A DNA stretch of 64,000 nt from an uncultured Polaribacter sp. (GTDB lineage: Bacteria; Bacteroidota; Bacteroidia; Flavobacteriales; Flavobacteriaceae), in the NCBI GenBank assembly GCA_943788045.1, contig CALSOT010000002.1:1-64000 (forward strand), written 5' to 3'. Below, piece after piece: positions 1-9,516 of this stretch. The notes beneath the pieces were generated by a model. That model did not search any database. It was not told the origin of the DNA and worked only from the letters and a program-made list of their open reading frames with translations. Made by a program: the position numbers and the translations under genes. Numbering within the stretch: the stretch's first letter is position 1; each line of letters begins with the position of its first letter.

Positions 1-1
1 A

Positions 2-510
2 GTATTAATTAATTCACTTATAGAATCCATATCTGGTCCTTTAATTACTGCCGTATTCGCAACAGGAAAAATAAAAAAGTATCAAATAATTATTAGTTTT
101 TTGCATTTTTTAACCTCCCACTTTCTTATTTTGCATTAAAACAAGGAAGCTCTCCTTATTATCCATTTGTCATTTCGATTTTTGTCAGTTTACTAGTTTT
201 AGTATCAAGGATAATTATTGTTAATAATTTAATTGAAATTTCGGTTAAAGAGTATTTCTACAATGTAATTTTTAAAATAATTTTAGTTAGTATAATTGCA
301 CCAATAATCCCTTTGTTATTAATAAATCAAACTTCTAATGAGGTTTATAATTTTCTTATTACAGGATTCACCTCGGTTATTTCTTTCCTGTTAAGTCTTT
401 ATCTTTTGGGTATTGATAGACAAGACAGATTATTTATTAAAAGAGAAATTAGAAAAGTTATTAGTTTTCTTAAAAGGAAGGGAATTAAAGATGATTTAAC
501 AAAAATAAAT
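2..510 (+). pseudogene. C-terminal part of a Wzx-type polysaccharide flippase (frameshifted, cut by window start)
   Basis: The second reading frame from base 2 to about 110 encodes a MATE/Wzx-like stretch (INSLIESISGPLITA). The family-like sequence then continues in the first frame (NLPLSYFALKQG) through hydrophobic helices to the typical basic tail (LGIDRQDRLFIKREI). Restoring one T in the T run at 106-111 joins the two halves. Wzx proteins flip lipid-linked oligosaccharide units across the inner membrane. The reading frame has no stop before the next gene: it runs straight into the ATG at 511. Removing one A near 500-506 would give TAA just before that ATG, so a second indel is likely. The N-terminus lies outside the window. 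The exact substrate cannot be read from the sequence. Confidence 0.7.
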
Positions 511-1623
511 ATGAAAATAGTTTTCTCCTCAAATATTTCGTGGAGTATTTATAACTTTAGAGGAGGTCTCTTAAAAGAATTACAAAAAGATGCTAACGAA
601 ATTTTTACGGTAGCGTTAGAGGATCAATATTCCAAAAAACTAAAAGATTTAGGTTTTGTACATACTAATATTAAAATTAATAATAACTCAAAAAATCCGA
701 TAAGAGATTTATATTTAATTCATCAGTATTATAAAATTTATAAAAGTATAAATCCCGATGTGATTTGTCATAATGCCATAAAGCCAAATATTTACGGTAC
801 AATTGCTGCTGGCTTATTGGGTATTCCAACGGTTAATAATATTTCTGGTTTGGGAACACTTTTTATAAAAGAGAGCTTTTCAACGACAATAGCTAAACGG
901 TTGTACAAATTTTCACAAAAAAGAGCGAGTAAAGTTTTTTTTCAAAATATGGATGATTTAAAGTTGTTCGTAAATTATAAGCTTATTAGTCCAAGTAAAT
1001 GTAAGGTAATACCGGGCTCTGGCGTAGATACAAATAAGTTTCTTCCAAAAATATCCAAAGAAAAAAAAGAAGCTTTTAATTTTTTATTTGTGGGAAGGTT
1101 GCTTTATGATAAAGGTATTTTAGAATATATAAATGCTATCAAAATTTTAAAAGTTAAGTATCCTCTTGTCAGTTTTGATGTTTTGGGGCCATTTTTTGGA
1201 AATAATGCTACATCAGTAGATCAAAAAACTTTAAATTCGTGGGTTGCAGAGGGCATGATAAATTACCTAGGCGAAACGGACAATGTGCAAGACTTTATGG
1301 GGAAAGCAGATTGTATTGTGTTGCCCTCTTACAGGGAAGGTTTATCAAAAGTTTTAATTGAAGCTTCTAGCTTGGGCGTGCCCATTGTAACAACCAATGT
1401 TCCTGGTTGCAGAGATGTGGTTGTTGATAATGAAACTGGTTTTTTATGTAAGGTAAAAAATGCAACTGATTTGGCATTAAAAATGGAAAAAATGTTAAAC
1501 CTTAAAAATGAAGTTTTAAAGGAAATGAGTGCAAAAGCAAGAGATAGAGCTGTAAATGTTTTTGATGAAAAAATTATTATAAATCATTACAAGGAGGCTA
1601 TTTATTCATTGTCAAAACTGTGA
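511..1623 (+). CDS. glycosyltransferase family 4
   Basis: A 370-residue GT-B fold glycosyltransferase of the GT4 family, cytoplasmic or membrane-associated, expected to add one sugar to the lipid-linked repeat unit. Seen: an N-terminal start MKIVFSSNISW, NISGLGTLF in the acceptor half, the donor-half opening FLFVGRLLYDKG near residue 188, and the E-x7-E nucleotide-sugar motif (REGLSKVLIEASSLG) near residue 275. The open frame extends upstream to 313 and beyond, but those residues are flippase C-terminus, so ATG 511 is chosen, where family similarity begins. It resembles PglA/WbpH-like transferases that act early on undecaprenyl-linked acceptors; the linkage made is unknown. It ends at 1623 and is followed by a long gene-free stretch. 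Confidence 0.82.
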   Translation: MKIVFSSNISWSIYNFRGGLLKELQKDANEIFTVALEDQYSKKLKDLGFVHTNIKINNNSKNPIRDLYLIHQYYKIYKSINPDVICHNAIKPNIYGTIAAGLLGIPTVNNISGLGTLFIKESFSTTIAKRLYKFSQKRASKVFFQNMDDLKLFVNYKLISPSKCKVIPGSGVDTNKFLPKISKEKKEAFNFLFVGRLLYDKGILEYINAIKILKVKYPLVSFDVLGPFFGNNATSVDQKTLNSWVAEGMINYLGETDNVQDFMGKADCIVLPSYREGLSKVLIEASSLGVPIVTTNVPGCRDVVVDNETGFLCKVKNATDLALKMEKMLNLKNEVLKEMSAKARDRAVNVFDEKIIINHYKEAIYSLSKL

Positions 1624-2525
1624 ATTGGATACACAAAAAAATAACGTAAAGAGTTAGAGGTGTTAGCTTTATAGGTGCAATTCTATTCTTTTTTTCGCTT
1701 TAAAGGCTTTAAAGGCTTTATGAGGTTCTGAGTTTTGGGACTAATAATGTTTAAAATTTTATAGACCGTGTAAATGGCTTTATTAGTTTTTGTTGTTTAA
1801 CCATATTATTGTGGCTATTTTTATAAATACAAATTAAGGTTTAGTTCATTGAGATTGAATCCTATTTGCTGCAAGATCTGTATTGATTTTTAAATATTAC
1901 AATTTTAGAAAAATAATAATTTGTTTTAGTGAAACTGATTGCAATATACAATTGCAGTGCTTGTTTTTTTTAGATGTATTATTTCCTATTATCTAATTGT
2001 CTCCTTTTTATCAAGTTATTATGGGTGCTTATTTATTACGCAGATAACGGATGTCCTTTTTTGATTCTTAAATTATGCACTCATGAGAGTGTTTTAGATT
2101 TTCATAGCTATCACAGGCATCAAAAGTCAGCGGATGCTTAAAAGAGGTTACTATTTATGAAGCATCAGTTACTTACATTGTTATTCAGCTTACACTGCAT
2201 AAAAGGTGTCAGAAAACTGATAGCTTATAGAATCTCATTTAATCTTTTATTAAAATTCGTTTTCTAGATAACGAAGGTATCTACATATTTTTACTTATGG
2301 TATTGATAGAGTGTAAGAAATTTGAATTTTATACGTATTTAACTTAGCCCTTTTTAATTATATATTCACACTGTTTTTTTGTAAGTTTGCAAAAAAAAAA
2401 GAGCTTTGTAAATAGGGTTAATTTATTTAAAAATACGAATCTCGTTTATGGTTTTTAGTCTGTCGTTACTCGTTCAGCTATTAACAAAAAACGAATAACT
2501 GACAAATGTAAGCATACAACAAAAT
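1624..2525 (+). other. gene-free spacer of about 900 bp upstream of gmd
   Basis: No convincing coding sequence is visible on either strand. There is a short tandem of a 9-base unit (CTTTAAAGG) around 1699-1720. A TAAGTTTG box at 2382-2389 could be a -7 element for gmd with a leader of about 130 nt, but no TTG stands at the right distance upstream. It probably separates two polysaccharide gene blocks and may carry a long leader or decayed DNA. Confidence 0.4.
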
Positions 2526-3692
2526 ATGAAAGTAGCATTAATTACAGGAATTACAGGGCAAGATGGCTCTTATTTAGCAGAATTATTATTAGAAAAAGGC
2601 TATATGGTACATGGTATCAAAAGAAGGTCTTCTTTGTTTAATACAGACCGAATAGACCATTTATACCAAGATCCGCATCATCCGGAGCAACGATTAAAAT
2701 TGCATTATGGCGATTTAACAGATGCCATGAACTTAACACGCATCATTCAAGAATGCCAGCCCGATGAGATTTATAACCTGGGCGCTATGAGTCATGTTGC
2801 CGTGTCTTTTGATACGCCAGAATATGTGGGTAATGTAGATGGATTAGGGACTTTAAGAATCTTAGAAGCAGTCAGAATTTTAGGATTAGAAAAGAAAACA
2901 AGAATTTACCAAGCCTCCACTTCAGAGTTGTACGGAGGGATGCCAGAGAATAAAAATGACAAAGGGTTTTATGACGAAAATTCCCCATTTTATCCACGTT
3001 CTCCTTATGGTGTAGCGAAAATATACGGATTTTGGATCACAAAAAACTACCGTGAAGCATACGATATGTTTGCATGTAACGGTATTTTATTCAACCACGA
3101 GTCACCAAGAAGAGGGGAGACGTTTGTAACAAGAAAAATTACACGCGCCGTTGCGAAGATCGCTTTAGGTTTACAAGAAAAGTTCTATTTAGGAAACTTA
3201 GAAGCGAAACGTGATTGGGGGCATGCAAAAGATTATGTGCGCATGATGTGGATGATCTTACAAGCAGAACAGCCAGAAGATTGGGTAATTGCCACTGGAG
3301 TAACAAAAACAGTGCGAGAATTTGTACGAATGGCTTTTGGAGAGGTCGGTATCGAATTAGAATTTAAAGGAGTGGGTGTTGATGAGAAAGGATACATTAA
3401 GAGTATCAATCACGAAGTATACACGGCTGCGACGAATATTGAGCAACAAAAAACGAACATCGATTTAGCCATTGGTAAAGAGGTATTGTCTGTAGATCCT
3501 ACGTATTTCCGTCCAACAGAAGTAGATTTGTTAATCGGAGATCCAACAAAAGCAAAAGAAAAGTTAGGATGGGTGCCAGAGCACGATTTGGCTTCTTTGG
3601 TAAAAGACATGATGCAAGGTGATGTCACTTTAATGAAAAAAGATGTTGATTTGTTAAAAGCAGGTCATGAAATTTTGAAGCAGGCGGAGTAA
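2526..3692 (+). CDS. gmd: GDP-mannose 4,6-dehydratase
   Basis: A 388-residue extended SDR that converts GDP-D-mannose to GDP-4-keto-6-deoxy-D-mannose in the cytoplasm, the entry to GDP-fucose, GDP-rhamnose or GDP-perosamine. Seen: the nucleotide-binding [10 protein letters not shown] at residues 7-16, STSELYG near 132, and the catalytic YGVAK near 162, plus the family signature [13 protein letters not shown]. Length fits the family. Base composition is clearly less AT-rich than the flippase that follows. The usual partner fcl (GDP-fucose synthase) or another keto-sugar reductase is not next to it and is not found in the window, so the final sugar is open. Confidence 0.96.
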   Translation: MKVALITGITGQDGSYLAELLLEKGYMVHGIKRRSSLFNTDRIDHLYQDPHHPEQRLKLHYGDLTDAMNLTRIIQECQPDEIYNLGAMSHVAVSFDTPEYVGNVDGLGTLRILEAVRILGLEKKTRIYQASTSELYGGMPENKNDKGFYDENSPFYPRSPYGVAKIYGFWITKNYREAYDMFACNGILFNHESPRRGETFVTRKITRAVAKIALGLQEKFYLGNLEAKRDWGHAKDYVRMMWMILQAEQPEDWVIATGVTKTVREFVRMAFGEVGIELEFKGVGVDEKGYIKSINHEVYTAATNIEQQKTNIDLAIGKEVLSVDPTYFRPTEVDLLIGDPTKAKEKLGWVPEHDLASLVKDMMQGDVTLMKKDVDLLKAGHEILKQAE

Positions 3693-3702
3693 AATAATTT
3701 TG
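3675..3702 (+). promoter_or_regulatory. putative Bacteroidota promoter before the flippase gene
   Basis: TTG at 3675-3677, a 17-base spacer, and TAATTTTG at 3695-3702 match the TTG / TAnnTTTG promoter of flavobacteria. It overlaps the end of gmd and would start a transcript at about 3708, some 100 nt before the flippase start at 3808. Confidence 0.45.
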
Positions 3703-3807
3703 TGTTAATTTTTAAAAAAATAATTAATACCAGTAAATAAAATTCTAGAGAACAAAATTATTATCTCAAAAATTTAATGACTACTAATATTTTGTTGAAT
3801 TTTATTA

Positions 3808-5179
3808 GTGAAATTAAAAAAAAATGTTTGTTTGAAAAATATAAAAAGCTTCTTTAATAAAGGTCATAAGAGAACATTATTAGCCAAAAAAAATATTCTA
3901 GCTTCTTTTGGTGTTAAGAGTATTAGTATTATCGTTAACCTTGCATTAATTCCTCTAACCATAGATTATGTTAATCCAACTCAGTATGGAATTTGGTTAA
4001 CATTAAGTTCTATAATAGCATGGTTTAGTTTTTTTGATATTGGATTTGGGCATGGATTAAGAAATAAATTTACAGAATCTAAAGCTATTGGCAATATTGA
4101 AAGAGCAAGAATTTATTTAAGTACAACGTATGCGGTTTTAATAATTATCTTTATTATAGTATGGATTTTTTTTCTTGTAGTAAATTATTTTATTGATTGG
4201 TCTTTACTATTAAATACTAAAGATATAGAAACAAGTCAATTATCAAAATTAGCTTTAATAGTATTTAGTTTTTTTTGTTTACAAATGGTACTTAAAACAA
4301 TTAATATTGTTTTAATAGCAGACCAAAAGCCTGCTAAAGCCTCCTTTTTTAGTATGATTTCTCAAGTATTTGTTTTAATTGTAGTTTATTATTTAACTAA
4401 AACAACTGAAGGTTCTTTAATTAATTTAGCAGTAACTTTGGGGCTAATTCCAGTTTTGGTTTTTTTTTGTGTCTTCTTTTTTACTCTACTACAACACATA
4501 TAAGGAGGTAGCACCTTCATTTAGAAAAGTCGATTTTAATTATGCAAAGGATATTGTAGGGTTAGGTTCCAAATTTTTTTTCATTCAATTTGCAGTTATT
4601 ATTATATATCAAACTAATAATATAATAATAACCCAAATTGCTTCACCTAAAGATGTTGCGATATTTAATGTTGCTTATAGATATTTAAGTATTGCTTTAA
4701 TGAGTTTTACCATAATAATTTCCCCATATTGGTCTGCTTTTACTGAAGCTTATGTTCAAGAGGATTATACTTGGATGAAAACTACAGTTAAAGCATTAAG
4801 AAAGATTTTATTCTTGTTTATTATTGGATTAATATTGCTCGTAACTTTTTCATCAACAGCTTATCACTTATGGTTAGGAGATAAAATAGTAATACCATTT
4901 AAGATTACAATTGCTGTAGGATTTTATGTGTTAATGCTAGGTATAGTTGGGTTGCATACACAAATATTAAATGGCATTGGTAAGGTTAGAATTCAAATAC
5001 TTACTTATTCTTTAGCAACTTTTGCACATATACCGTTGGCATTGTTTCTTGGAAAAAAATTTGATATTATTGGAGTCATATTATCGGGTTCCTTTTTTTA
5101 CTTAATAATTTCCTTTTTTACTGTAAAACAAGTTAATTTATTATTAGAAAAAAAAGCAGTTCGAATTTGGAACAAATAA
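3808..5179 (+). pseudogene. Wzx-type polysaccharide flippase, one frameshift
   Basis: Two overlapping frames (3808-4503 and 4469-5179) together encode about 457 residues with some 12 hydrophobic helices, the size of a Wzx/MATE-like lipid-linked oligosaccharide flippase. Family-like features include NPTQYGIWLTLSSIIAW and FDIGFGHGLRNKFTE in the first half, and WSAFTEAYVQED in the second. The break falls in a run of nine T at 4460-4468; losing or gaining a base there restores one protein. The start is GTG 3808, since no ATG precedes the conserved part. This is the second flippase gene of the locus. The T run could be a slip site (phase variation) or a sequence error; the many other breaks nearby favour error. 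Very AT-rich, like its downstream neighbours. Confidence 0.82.
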
Positions 5180-5181
5180 CA

Positions 5182-5687
5182 TATGTTTAGGAAAAGAAAT
5201 TTATCATTTTATACTTTACTAATTTTAAAAAAAAACTTAGTTGGAAAAATATTTTTTTAGAATTCATGGCAATTAGTTTTAAAAAACTATCCAGATTTTA
5301 TTCTTCTTATATTTTTTTATTTTTTGGGTTATCAAATATTGAGTGATTCTCTAAATAATTGAAGTATTATAGATGACAAAAGTACGATTGTTATTTATGG
5401 AAAAGGATTTTTATATACTGGTGTTTTGTAAATACAAGAAGAAAGTAATAAATAATATTAAACCTATTGAAATCGGAAATAATGTATGGATTGGAAATAA
5501 TGTTAGTTTAAAAAAAGGAGTGGTTATACCTAATAATTCAATAGTAGGTTCTCATAGTGTTGTTAGTCAGTTTTTTGCATTGGAGGATGAATATTCTCTG
5601 ATAATAGGGGCGCCTGCAAAAATAGTAAAAACAGGTGTTTCTATGTTGTTTGATGAGAAAAGAGAAATTGATTTAAATAATAGATAA
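5182..5687 (+). pseudogene. remnant of a hexapeptide-repeat acyltransferase
   Basis: The 3' part (about 5455-5640) encodes a clear left-handed beta-helix C-terminus: IEIGNNVWIGNNVSLKKG, VIPNNSIVGSHSVVS, and the closing GAPAKIVK. Upstream in another frame DDKSTIVIYGKGFLYTGV looks like the beginning of the same acyltransferase type, and an ATG at 5182 opens a frame with two internal stops. The middle hexapeptide core, about 70 residues including the catalytic His region, seems to be missing. This points to a broken O-acetyltransferase with an internal deletion rather than a simple frameshift. An intact short protein of 104 residues from 5373 is conceivable but would lack the active site. It directly precedes the polymerase gene. 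Confidence 0.6.
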
Positions 5688-6863
5688 ATGTTTAATTTAC
5701 GCAGTGTTTTATTTGGAATATTTTCTAAAATCAAAATTAATTTAATCGGTCAAATTTTTATAACTGAAATTATAAGTCTTCTTTCTTTACCATTTATTAA
5801 TTTTAAAGTTTTATTTAGAAAGAATCCTCAATTGATTTTTATTTCAATTTCTTTCATTCTCTATTTATTCATACAAATATTTGTTGATTTAATAAATAAT
5901 ACCTCAGAAGTTGATTGTTACAGGGGTTGGGCAATGATTGTTTTTAGTCTCATTTCAACAATATACTACACATATTTGGGGTCTTATAAAAAAAATTTTT
6001 TCGTTAGCCTCTTAATAGGTGTCTTTTTTATTGGTTTAATTTTGGGCGAAACGACCTTAAAAGCAGAAAGTGACAACTTTTTTAAAGTAAGATTTTTACC
6101 TTTTTTAAATCCATTAGTGCTCATTTTAAGTCATAGTTTTTTTCGAAAAAAAAAATATAATAGGACGATTGTTTTATTTTTTGTTTTTGCATTTATTTGT
6201 TTATTGCTTAATGCAAGATCCAACGGCGTTATTTTTTTAATAGCTGGGATATTAATTTATGTTAAAATAAAAAATATTTCAATTTCATTTTTGACTCTGT
6301 TAAAAGCATCCGTTTTTTGTTATGGTATATATGTGATATACATAAATAATGTTATCGATGGAAATATTAAAGGGAGTACCTCTAAACAAATTTCACTTTT
6401 AAGTAATCCTTATAACCCGTTCGAATTATTGTATTATGGCAGGATAGATTCAGCGGTTTTGTTGGAAGCTATTGGCGATAAGCCCCTATTAGGGCATGGG
6501 TCTTGGGCTAAAGATGAGGATAATAAATACGCTAGAATACAGGCAAGGTTATCTGGAAAAGAATTTTTGGATTATCATATAGTGGGTTATGTAAGAGCTC
6601 ATTCTATTGTATTAGGTATTTGGGCTTATGCTGGTTTTTTCGGTTTTTTAATAATGCTTATAATGTTTTTTAAACTATATAAAGTTTTTTATAAAATATT
6701 TAAACAACCCTTAATACCTCCTTTATTTCCTGTTTTATTAATAGTTGCAGTTCAAATGCTTTGGCATCTGTTTTATAGTCCTATAGGTCATTTGAGAATT
6801 TCTTTTCCTTTATTCGCATCACTTATAATTGTTGAGTACAATAAAATAAATAAGATAAAATGA
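5688..6863 (+). CDS. Wzy-like O-antigen/capsule polymerase
   Basis: A 391-residue integral membrane protein with about ten hydrophobic segments separated by short basic loops. It has LLNARSNGVIFL in the middle, which resembles the R-rich motif of the O-antigen ligase/polymerase superfamily, and a larger loop with GHGSWAKDEDNKYARI followed by an HSIVLGIWAYAG helix. This layout fits Wzy, which joins flipped repeat units on the periplasmic side. Sequence conservation in this family is poor, so the call rests on topology and on position between a flippase and glycosyltransferases. It begins next to the stop of the acyltransferase remnant and overlaps the next gene by 4 bases (ATGA). WaaL-type ligase is the alternative. 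Confidence 0.75.
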   Translation: MFNLRSVLFGIFSKIKINLIGQIFITEIISLLSLPFINFKVLFRKNPQLIFISISFILYLFIQIFVDLINNTSEVDCYRGWAMIVFSLISTIYYTYLGSYKKNFFVSLLIGVFFIGLILGETTLKAESDNFFKVRFLPFLNPLVLILSHSFFRKKKYNRTIVLFFVFAFICLLLNARSNGVIFLIAGILIYVKIKNISISFLTLLKASVFCYGIYVIYINNVIDGNIKGSTSKQISLLSNPYNPFELLYYGRIDSAVLLEAIGDKPLLGHGSWAKDEDNKYARIQARLSGKEFLDYHIVGYVRAHSIVLGIWAYAGFFGFLIMLIMFFKLYKVFYKIFKQPLIPPLFPVLLIVAVQMLWHLFYSPIGHLRISFPLFASLIIVEYNKINKIK

Positions 6864-7690
6864 AGTTAAGTCCATTATTTACAATAGTTATAGCAAATTA
6901 TAACCATGGAAAATTTATAGAGGAAGCTATTCTCTCTGTAATTAATCAGTCCTATAAAAATTATGAACTAATTATTATTGATGGGGGCTCAACAGATAAT
7001 AGTGTTGAGGTAATAAAAAAATATGAGAATAAAATTAGCTGGTGGGTTTCTGAAAAAGATTCGGGTCAAAGCGAAGCATTTAACAAAGGTTTTAAGCGAG
7101 CAACTGGGCAATTTTTATTTTGGTTAAATGCTGATGACATATTATTACCAAATTCTTTAAAAGAAGCAGATAACGTTATTTCTAAAAATAAAGAAGTAGA
7201 ATGGGTCTCAGCAAATACTGTGTTTTTTGATGTTAATGGTATTGTTATAAAATGTACGAATGGACCTAGTTGGAGTAATTTTTTATTCAAAAATGCTCCG
7301 ATTACTGTTTATGGTCCTACTACAATTTTTAGTAAAAAAATATTTGATGAAGTAGGCGGTTTTGATGAATCTTTAAGGTTTGGTATGGACACAGATTTAT
7401 GGTTTAGATTTAAAAAATTGGGTCATCAGTTTGTTAAGAGTCAAACTTATTTTTGGGGGTTTAGAATTCATAAAGATTCGAAGACTTCGCATGCTTTTGA
7501 AGATAAGCAGTCCGATGAATTTTATAAGGAATCAAAAAGGATAAGAGATAAAAACAATGTTATTTATACTAGAAAAGGCGTTTACCTTCAAAAGATATAC
7601 AAAATATTTAATGGAAATTATTTAAAATCCCTTATTGATACCAAAAGGAATAAAGGAAAAAGTATAACGAACCTAAAATTTCATAAATGA
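6860..7690 (+). CDS. glycosyltransferase family 2
   Basis: A 276-residue GT-A transferase. Seen: the opening FTIVIANYNHGKFIEEAI, DGGSTDNS at residues 41-48, SGQSEAFNKGF near 68, and the metal-binding region LNADD at 89-93, followed by GFDESLRFGMDTDLWFRF, typical for the acceptor part. Such enzymes add sugars to the undecaprenyl-linked unit on the cytoplasmic face. It overlaps the polymerase stop by 4 bases and the next acyltransferase start by 4 bases, so the three are translationally coupled. Donor and linkage cannot be deduced. Confidence 0.88.
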   Translation: MKLSPLFTIVIANYNHGKFIEEAILSVINQSYKNYELIIIDGGSTDNSVEVIKKYENKISWWVSEKDSGQSEAFNKGFKRATGQFLFWLNADDILLPNSLKEADNVISKNKEVEWVSANTVFFDVNGIVIKCTNGPSWSNFLFKNAPITVYGPTTIFSKKIFDEVGGFDESLRFGMDTDLWFRFKKLGHQFVKSQTYFWGFRIHKDSKTSHAFEDKQSDEFYKESKRIRDKNNVIYTRKGVYLQKIYKIFNGNYLKSLIDTKRNKGKSITNLKFHK

Positions 7691-8355
7691 AAATTATATT
7701 ACAAATATTAATCATATTTTTTCCTTGGAAAATAAGAAGATTTCTTCTCTGCAAAATATTTAAATTTAAAATAGCTAAATCAGCTAAGATTGGTAAATCT
7801 GTAATTTTGGCAGATGAACTAATAATGGAAGATTTTTCAAAAATTGGAAGTTTAACTATTTGCAAGAATATTGATAAATTGTATCTAAAAAATAATACGT
7901 CTTTAGGTTCTTTAAATTTTATTACAGGTTTTAATACAAAAAAAACAAACGAATATTCTCACAGAAAAACCAGAAAATGTGAACTTATTTTGGGTAGACA
8001 TTCAGCAATCACATCTCGACATTTTATAGATTGTAATGGAGGTGTTTATATAGGGAATTTCACAACATTTGCGGGAATTAGATCTACTTTATTAACCCAC
8101 AGTATAGATGTTTATAAAAATAGACAAGATGTACATCCAGTTGTCATCGGTGACTATTGTTTTATAGGAACTGGATGTATAATTTTAGGAGGTGCTGCTC
8201 TCCCGGATTATTCGGTTCTAGGGGCAGGTGCTCTATTGTCTAAAAACTTTAAAGAACCCAATTGTTTGTTCGGTGGTGTGCCTGCAAAATTTATAAAAAA
8301 GATAGATAAAGAAGAAGCATTGTATTTCAAAAGAGAAGTTGGATTTGTTAAATAA
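7687..8355 (+). CDS. hexapeptide-repeat acyltransferase
   Basis: A 222-residue left-handed beta-helix acetyltransferase. An N-terminal hydrophobic and basic stretch (LIIFFPWKIRRFLLCKIF) is followed by hexapeptide turns such as IGNFTTFAGI and VVIGDYCFIGTGCIILGGA, a likely catalytic THSID near residue 138, and the closing GGVPAKFIK. It would O- or N-acetylate a sugar of the polysaccharide. The overlap with the preceding GT2 (ATGA) marks it as part of the operon. The substrate sugar is unknown. Confidence 0.82.
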   Translation: MKIILQILIIFFPWKIRRFLLCKIFKFKIAKSAKIGKSVILADELIMEDFSKIGSLTICKNIDKLYLKNNTSLGSLNFITGFNTKKTNEYSHRKTRKCELILGRHSAITSRHFIDCNGGVYIGNFTTFAGIRSTLLTHSIDVYKNRQDVHPVVIGDYCFIGTGCIILGGAALPDYSVLGAGALLSKNFKEPNCLFGGVPAKFIKKIDKEEALYFKREVGFVK

Positions 8356-8361
8356 TTTAAA

Positions 8362-9516
8362 ATGAAAATAAATCATATAGTTTCATCAATAGATATATCC
8401 TCGGGAGGACCTGCAAGAAGTGTAACTCATTTAATTGAAACTATTTTAGATGTTGATAAAGATATTAAAATAAGCTTAAATACGTTGGCATCCAATAATC
8501 CAATTATCAAAAGTTTTGATTCAGCTAATGGAGATTTATATTTTAATAAATTTGGTTTTTTAGAATATTCAAAATCATTAAATAACAATTTATTAGAGTC
8601 TAATTCAGATTTATTTCATGGCCATGGGCTTTGGGAGTTGCCAGTGCATCAAATGGCTAAAAGTGCGAGAAAACTAAAGAAACCCTATATTATTACACCA
8701 AGGGGAATGTTGGAGCCTTGGTCTTTATTACAAGGGCAGTTAAAAAAACAATTAGCATTAAAATTATTTCAATTTAATGATTTAAAAAAAGCAACTTGTA
8801 TTCACGCAACTGCTCCTATGGAGGTAGAAAATATTCGTAAATTAGGTTTCAAAAATCCGATTGCGATGATACCTAATGGTGTGCATATAGATGAATTTCC
8901 CGCATCTTTCCCAGATAAGCAGAATAGACCTAAAAAAATTCTTTTCCTTTCTAGAATACATGTTAAAAAAGGTATAGAGAATTTAATAGAAGCTTGGAAA
9001 TTAATTGATATAGCCCTTAAAAAAGATTGGATAATTGAAATAGTAGGTAATGGAGATGAAAATTATATACAATCTTTAAAAGATAGAATTATTTTAGAAA
9101 ATTTAACGGAACAAGTTCAGATTAAAAAGCCTATTTTCGGAAATGACAAGATAAAGTTATTCAGGGAGGCTAGTTTATTTGTATTACCTACCTTTAGTGA
9201 AAATTTCGGAATTGTAATTGCTGAAGCTTTGGCTAGCTACACTCCTGTAATTACAACCAAAGGAACCCCTTGGGAAGATTTAAATACTAGTAAGTGCGGA
9301 TGGTGGATTGATATTGGTGTAAAACCCTTGAAAAAAACATTAGAACAAGCTATTGGATCTAGTGATAAAACATTGATAGAAATGGGCGTTAATGGTAGAA
9401 AATTGGTTGAAGATAAATACAGTATGGTATCTGTAGGAAGGCAGATGTTAGAATTATATAATTGGGTTTTGACCAAAGAAAATAAACCTAGTTTTATAGA
9501 TATATTACAATTATGA
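8362..9516 (+). CDS. glycosyltransferase family 4
   Basis: A 384-residue GT-B enzyme. Seen: SSGGPARSVTHLIE at the N-terminus, HGHGLWELPVH and ITPRGMLEPWSL in the first domain, IPNGVHIDEFP at the domain link, ILFLSRIHVKKGIENLIEAW opening the donor domain, and the E-x7-E motif within ENFGIVIAEALASYTPVI. It lies between two acetyltransferase genes and overlaps the following one by 4 bases. This GT4 subgroup is common in flavobacterial capsule loci; the sugar transferred is not known. Confidence 0.88.
   Translation: MKINHIVSSIDISSGGPARSVTHLIETILDVDKDIKISLNTLASNNPIIKSFDSANGDLYFNKFGFLEYSKSLNNNLLESNSDLFHGHGLWELPVHQMAKSARKLKKPYIITPRGMLEPWSLLQGQLKKQLALKLFQFNDLKKATCIHATAPMEVENIRKLGFKNPIAMIPNGVHIDEFPASFPDKQNRPKKILFLSRIHVKKGIENLIEAWKLIDIALKKDWIIEIVGNGDENYIQSLKDRIILENLTEQVQIKKPIFGNDKIKLFREASLFVLPTFSENFGIVIAEALASYTPVITTKGTPWEDLNTSKCGWWIDIGVKPLKKTLEQAIGSSDKTLIEMGVNGRKLVEDKYSMVSVGRQMLELYNWVLTKENKPSFIDILQL

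Noticed and set aside
1624..2525. Insertion sequence remnant or small genes in the long spacer before gmd
   Set aside because: No transposase-like peptide, terminal inverted repeats or target duplication could be found; short frames lack any protein signal.
4460..4468. Phase-variable T9 tract in the flippase
   Set aside because: Possible, but with more than ten other breaks in the locus, several outside homopolymers, a sequence error is simpler. Kept only as a remark.
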